Assembly: GCF_040702995.1 (NCBI RefSeq)
Contig: NZ_CP159992.1
Span: 2,691,501 to 2,755,500 of the forward strand
Source of the DNA: Paenibacillus sp. AN1007
GTDB taxonomy: Bacteria > Bacillota > Bacilli > Paenibacillales > Paenibacillaceae
Length of the DNA stretch: 64,000 bases
Reading direction: 5' to 3'
Shown here: positions 61,493 through 64,000 of the stretch, piece by piece
Numbering within the stretch: position 1 is the first letter of the stretch
How the letters are laid out: every line of letters starts with the position of its first letter
Translations under genes and position numbers: made by a program
The notes under the pieces: model-generated
Told to the model about the DNA's origin: nothing
Databases searched by the model: none
The model's input: only the letters and a program-made list of their open reading frames with translations

Positions 61493-63184
61493 CTAATAGG
61501 ACAAGGCAAACGCCTGGTGATTCCGTGATGCATTGGTTCTATACCATGCGTTCACCTCCGATGTGATCTCGGCCCCGCCCAATTGAAGCCAATCCTTTAC
61601 AAATTGATCAAAGTCTTCTATAGGCGATCCATGGATAATATTCATATACGCTTCAAGCTGAAGATCCCGAAGGATGATCTGTCGATCCACCATCGTTTCT
61701 GTGATCCCGCCTGTGAATTGATCATAAAGCAGCTGCCCGTTCACCTCATAACGATCCGCAATGCTGAATGCTCCTGTCGGACCATAGGTTTGTTTCCACC
61801 CCCATCCGCTCTGCAAACCTTCGGATTCATAGGCTGCAATTCGTTTGTGAATGGCAAGTGCTTCGTTCTCCAGTACGGAGAAATCCCCCGTCTCCCTTGC
61901 GTCCCGAATGTCTCTATACGCATCCATATTTTTCGTTCCAGGAAAAGGCGTGACCGGAGACAGCATCCACACAGCGCGAGAGTCATCATTATAATACGTT
62001 TCATATTCAGCGTTCTGTCCCCAGTTCTTGTCCAGATGCAAGTTCATCAGCTTGACGACAACTTCAGGGTGGGCGAATCCTTTTCTCACCGCAAAATAAT
62101 GTCCCGTATTGGAACGAAGCGGGACAGCAAGGCTCCGTCCTGCCTCAACTGCAATAGGGAAAGCCTGCCATTCGGCTTCAGGATCCTGTTCACGGGTGGA
62201 TTGTATAACAAAAGGAGTCCACTGCTCGCCATAGAGCATTCCAATTTTCCCCTGCTGAATGAGACGATACTCCTTGCTTCCATTTTTGTATGCAAAGTCC
62301 GGATCAAGCTGCCCTTCCAAGTACATCGTCTGCAGCACCTGCAGCGCTTTGCGCACTTCCGGCTGTATCCCTCCGTAAATGAGCTCTCCCTCTTGATTTT
62401 TGATCCAGATGTTCGGGAAAGCACCATATCCGGCCATAAATCCCGAAACACCCATAACGGGGTCCCAAAGATAACTCGTCAGTGCCAAGCCATAGGTGTC
62501 CTGTTTACCATTTCCGTCAGGGTCCATCGATGTAAACGCTTCCGATAATTTCAACACATCTTCGATCGTCTCAGGTGCCTGCATCCCCAGTTTATCCAGC
62601 CAATCCGTTCTGATCCACAAGTACTGTGCTGTCTCAATAGAGGAAGAGGATTCGGGAATTGCCATCAGCTTACCGTTAATCGTAGCGGCATCAAATGCCC
62701 CTTTGCCTTCGGCCTCCAAAATTTTCTTGGTCAGCGGTGAGGCAAAATCCCGGTATACTTCGGTCAAATCTTCAATCAAATTGGCATTACTCAGCTGCCT
62801 AAGCTGATATGGGTTGACCTTGACCACATCGGGAAAGCGTCCTGCAGCAAGGGAAACCCCGAGCTTTTGATTGTATACGTCGCCCGTCGCGATCCAGTCA
62901 TAACGAATCTGAATGCCCAGTTCTCTTTCATAGAGCCGAGTCCAGCGATTATCCACTAATGTCTCATCCGGCAGCTGCTCTATCATTCGCTGCAGATCTT
63001 CTCCTGTTTCCCTGACAAAAGAGACTTTAATGGGTGGGTCATAAGCCTCGGAGGAAAGGCCCGGCTGTTCATTGTTGGAGCTGTTCAACTGCCCCGAGTT
63101 CCCTTGCGTCAGTCCGACAGGCATACAGACTGTAAGAAAAATAATAATGGTCCATCTTGTTTTGTACATCCATCTCTTATGCAT
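61493..63184 (-). CDS. Solute-binding protein without standard lipobox, linked to a two-component system
   Basis: A 563-residue protein, LplA-like in length and body (SMDPDGNGKQDTYGLAL). The N-terminus has a hydrophobic stretch (about 10-25) ending LTVCMPVG; the residue before Cys is Val, so a lipid-anchored form is doubtful, and an uncleaved anchor or secreted form is possible. It sits directly upstream of a sensor kinase and regulator in one operon without permeases. It may be a ligand receptor for the kinase, or share permeases elsewhere. Confidence 0.82.
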   Translation of the reverse strand: MHKRWMYKTRWTIIIFLTVCMPVGLTQGNSGQLNSSNNEQPGLSSEAYDPPIKVSFVRETGEDLQRMIEQLPDETLVDNRWTRLYERELGIQIRYDWIATGDVYNQKLGVSLAAGRFPDVVKVNPYQLRQLSNANLIEDLTEVYRDFASPLTKKILEAEGKGAFDAATINGKLMAIPESSSSIETAQYLWIRTDWLDKLGMQAPETIEDVLKLSEAFTSMDPDGNGKQDTYGLALTSYLWDPVMGVSGFMAGYGAFPNIWIKNQEGELIYGGIQPEVRKALQVLQTMYLEGQLDPDFAYKNGSKEYRLIQQGKIGMLYGEQWTPFVIQSTREQDPEAEWQAFPIAVEAGRSLAVPLRSNTGHYFAVRKGFAHPEVVVKLMNLHLDKNWGQNAEYETYYNDDSRAVWMLSPVTPFPGTKNMDAYRDIRDARETGDFSVLENEALAIHKRIAAYESEGLQSGWGWKQTYGPTGAFSIADRYEVNGQLLYDQFTGGITETMVDRQIILRDLQLEAYMNIIHGSPIEDFDQFVKDWLQLGGAEITSEVNAWYRTNASRNHQAFALSY

Positions 63185-63283
63185 GGTGACCTGCCCCCAT
63201 TTTGATTGAATGAACGCATCCTTTTTCTTTTCTATTTACCAGAATTGTTATCATTGTACAACATCTAATCTGTGATGAGTACG

Positions 63284-63308
63284 AAAAAGCTGCCGCTCGG
63301 CAGCTTTT
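63284..63308 (-). terminator. Terminator downstream of GH43-like gene
   Basis: AAAAAGCTGCC (63284-63294) pairs with GGCAGCTTTT (63299-63308); the minus strand continues TTTTT. It lies 22 bases after the GH43-like stop. Confidence 0.82.
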
Positions 63309-63330
63309 ATTTACAGCTCTGAAGAGAAAA

Positions 63331-64000
63331 TTACCGCTTAATATGATAATCGAAATTAGAAAAGTCAGCTGAACCTCCGATTGTTTCTGTAGAAAACAGA
63401 AACAATCCAATTCTGCACCCCATAAAGTGATCCAGCTTGTAAACCATATGATGAGGAACCCCGAGACTCTTCCACTCCACCCCGTCCTTATAGGCAAAGC
63501 GGCATTCATCCTGATTATTCGCAAAATTTGCGGAAGCCTGCAGTGTCACCATCGGCCCTGACACGGGTATCCGAGCGTGCTCTACGGCAGGCTCCTGATC
63601 GATAAAATTGCCAAAAATACTGGAATCTTGACTTTCTCTGGCCTGCATAACCAGAAAGTATTGGCCTTCATCTTTGGTCAATGCAATCAGACCGTAGGTC
63701 CCTATCAGAAAACAAAGACCCGCATAATCCCCGTTATTCAGGCGGCTGCCATCAAGCGTTACTGAAGCTTCACAAGCCGGACCCATCGCACGCTGTGTCA
63801 GTGTGTTTACTGCAAACGTCAGGTTCGGGCTGAGCTGACCGGTTCGAATCCGGTACACCCCCGGTTTTTCAGTTACAGACCACAGATCATCATGCGGCGT
63901 ATGATTCCACTGCCAAACATCTCGCAGGCGCACCTTACCCTGGTCGTCAAGCGTGTATTCAAAACGGTCGCTTGCAGCGAGCGGGTTATATTGGTGTCCA
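63331..64000 (-). CDS. Partial GH43-like beta-xylosidase/arabinofuranosidase, C-terminal domain
   Basis: About 222 C-terminal residues are visible and the frame is open to the right edge. VWQWNHTPHDDLWSVTEKPG and NTLTQRAMGP are typical of the concanavalin-like C-terminal domain of GH43 beta-xylosidases and arabinofuranosidases. The catalytic propeller is beyond the window. An internal GTG at 63933 is not the true start. It probably releases xylose or arabinose from imported oligosaccharides and completes the xylan pathway. Confidence 0.8.
   Translation of the reverse strand, partial: GHQYNPLAASDRFEYTLDDQGKVRLRDVWQWNHTPHDDLWSVTEKPGVYRIRTGQLSPNLTFAVNTLTQRAMGPACEASVTLDGSRLNNGDYAGLCFLIGTYGLIALTKDEGQYFLVMQARESQDSSIFGNFIDQEPAVEHARIPVSGPMVTLQASANFANNQDECRFAYKDGVEWKSLGVPHHMVYKLDHFMGCRIGLFLFSTETIGGSADFSNFDYHIKR

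Overview
The window looks like a Paenibacillus chromosome segment (inferred). It is moderate in GC and densely packed. AGGAGG-type ribosome binding sites are common, with frequent TTG and GTG starts. Sugar ABC transporters come as binding protein plus two permeases with no ATPase gene. YesM/YesN-type two-component systems recur, and the hydrolases have SLH, CBM and ricin-B modules. Nearly the whole window is plant-polysaccharide sensing, import and degradation. I see no rRNA, tRNA, CRISPR array or prophage.

Layout. (1) 1-12.3 kb, minus strand: a partial GH2-like enzyme, a GH78 alpha-L-rhamnosidase, a binding protein and two permeases; then a sensor kinase, its response regulator and a DUF4038/GH140-like glycosidase broken by a one-base frameshift. 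This set suggests pectin or rhamnogalacturonan use. (2) 12.6-20 kb: a secreted clan-A glycosidase on the plus strand and a 1497-residue SLH-anchored GH16 beta-glucanase on the minus strand. (3) 20-28.5 kb: a permease pair, a divergent kinase/regulator pair, and a binding protein that shares a 13-base promoter motif with them. An IS3-family element lies between them, inserted exactly in the loop of a bidirectional terminator. (4) 28.6-35.6 kb: an unknown protein, lichenase, an FGE-like lipoprotein, GH11 xylanase, two esterases and a GH8 exo-oligoxylanase, together a xylan and mixed-linkage glucan module. (5) 35.7-41.8 kb: a membrane AraC regulator with two permeases and a binding protein. (6) 42.1-56.9 kb: a long minus-strand operon with a lipoprotein binding protein, a 965-residue membrane-anchored binding protein carrying two beta-sandwich domains, two permease pairs, an NHL-repeat membrane protein, a Yip1-like protein, a DUF5696 lipoprotein, a possible 72-residue small protein and a secreted GH5-ricin enzyme. 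A degenerate response regulator (phospho-Asp replaced by His) is transcribed divergently from it. (7) 58-64 kb: a binding protein/kinase/regulator trio without permeases, and the 3' end of a GH43-like enzyme.

How it works together: secreted enzymes cut polymers outside; binding proteins and permeases import oligosaccharides, probably powered by a shared MsmX-type ATPase encoded elsewhere; cytoplasmic GH78, GH140-like, GH8, GH43 and esterases finish them. Sensor kinases and AraC-type regulators give substrate induction, and many cre-like palindromes suggest CcpA glucose repression. The most distinctive parts are the operon at 42-57 kb with its pseudo-receiver regulator, and the IS element in the terminator loop.
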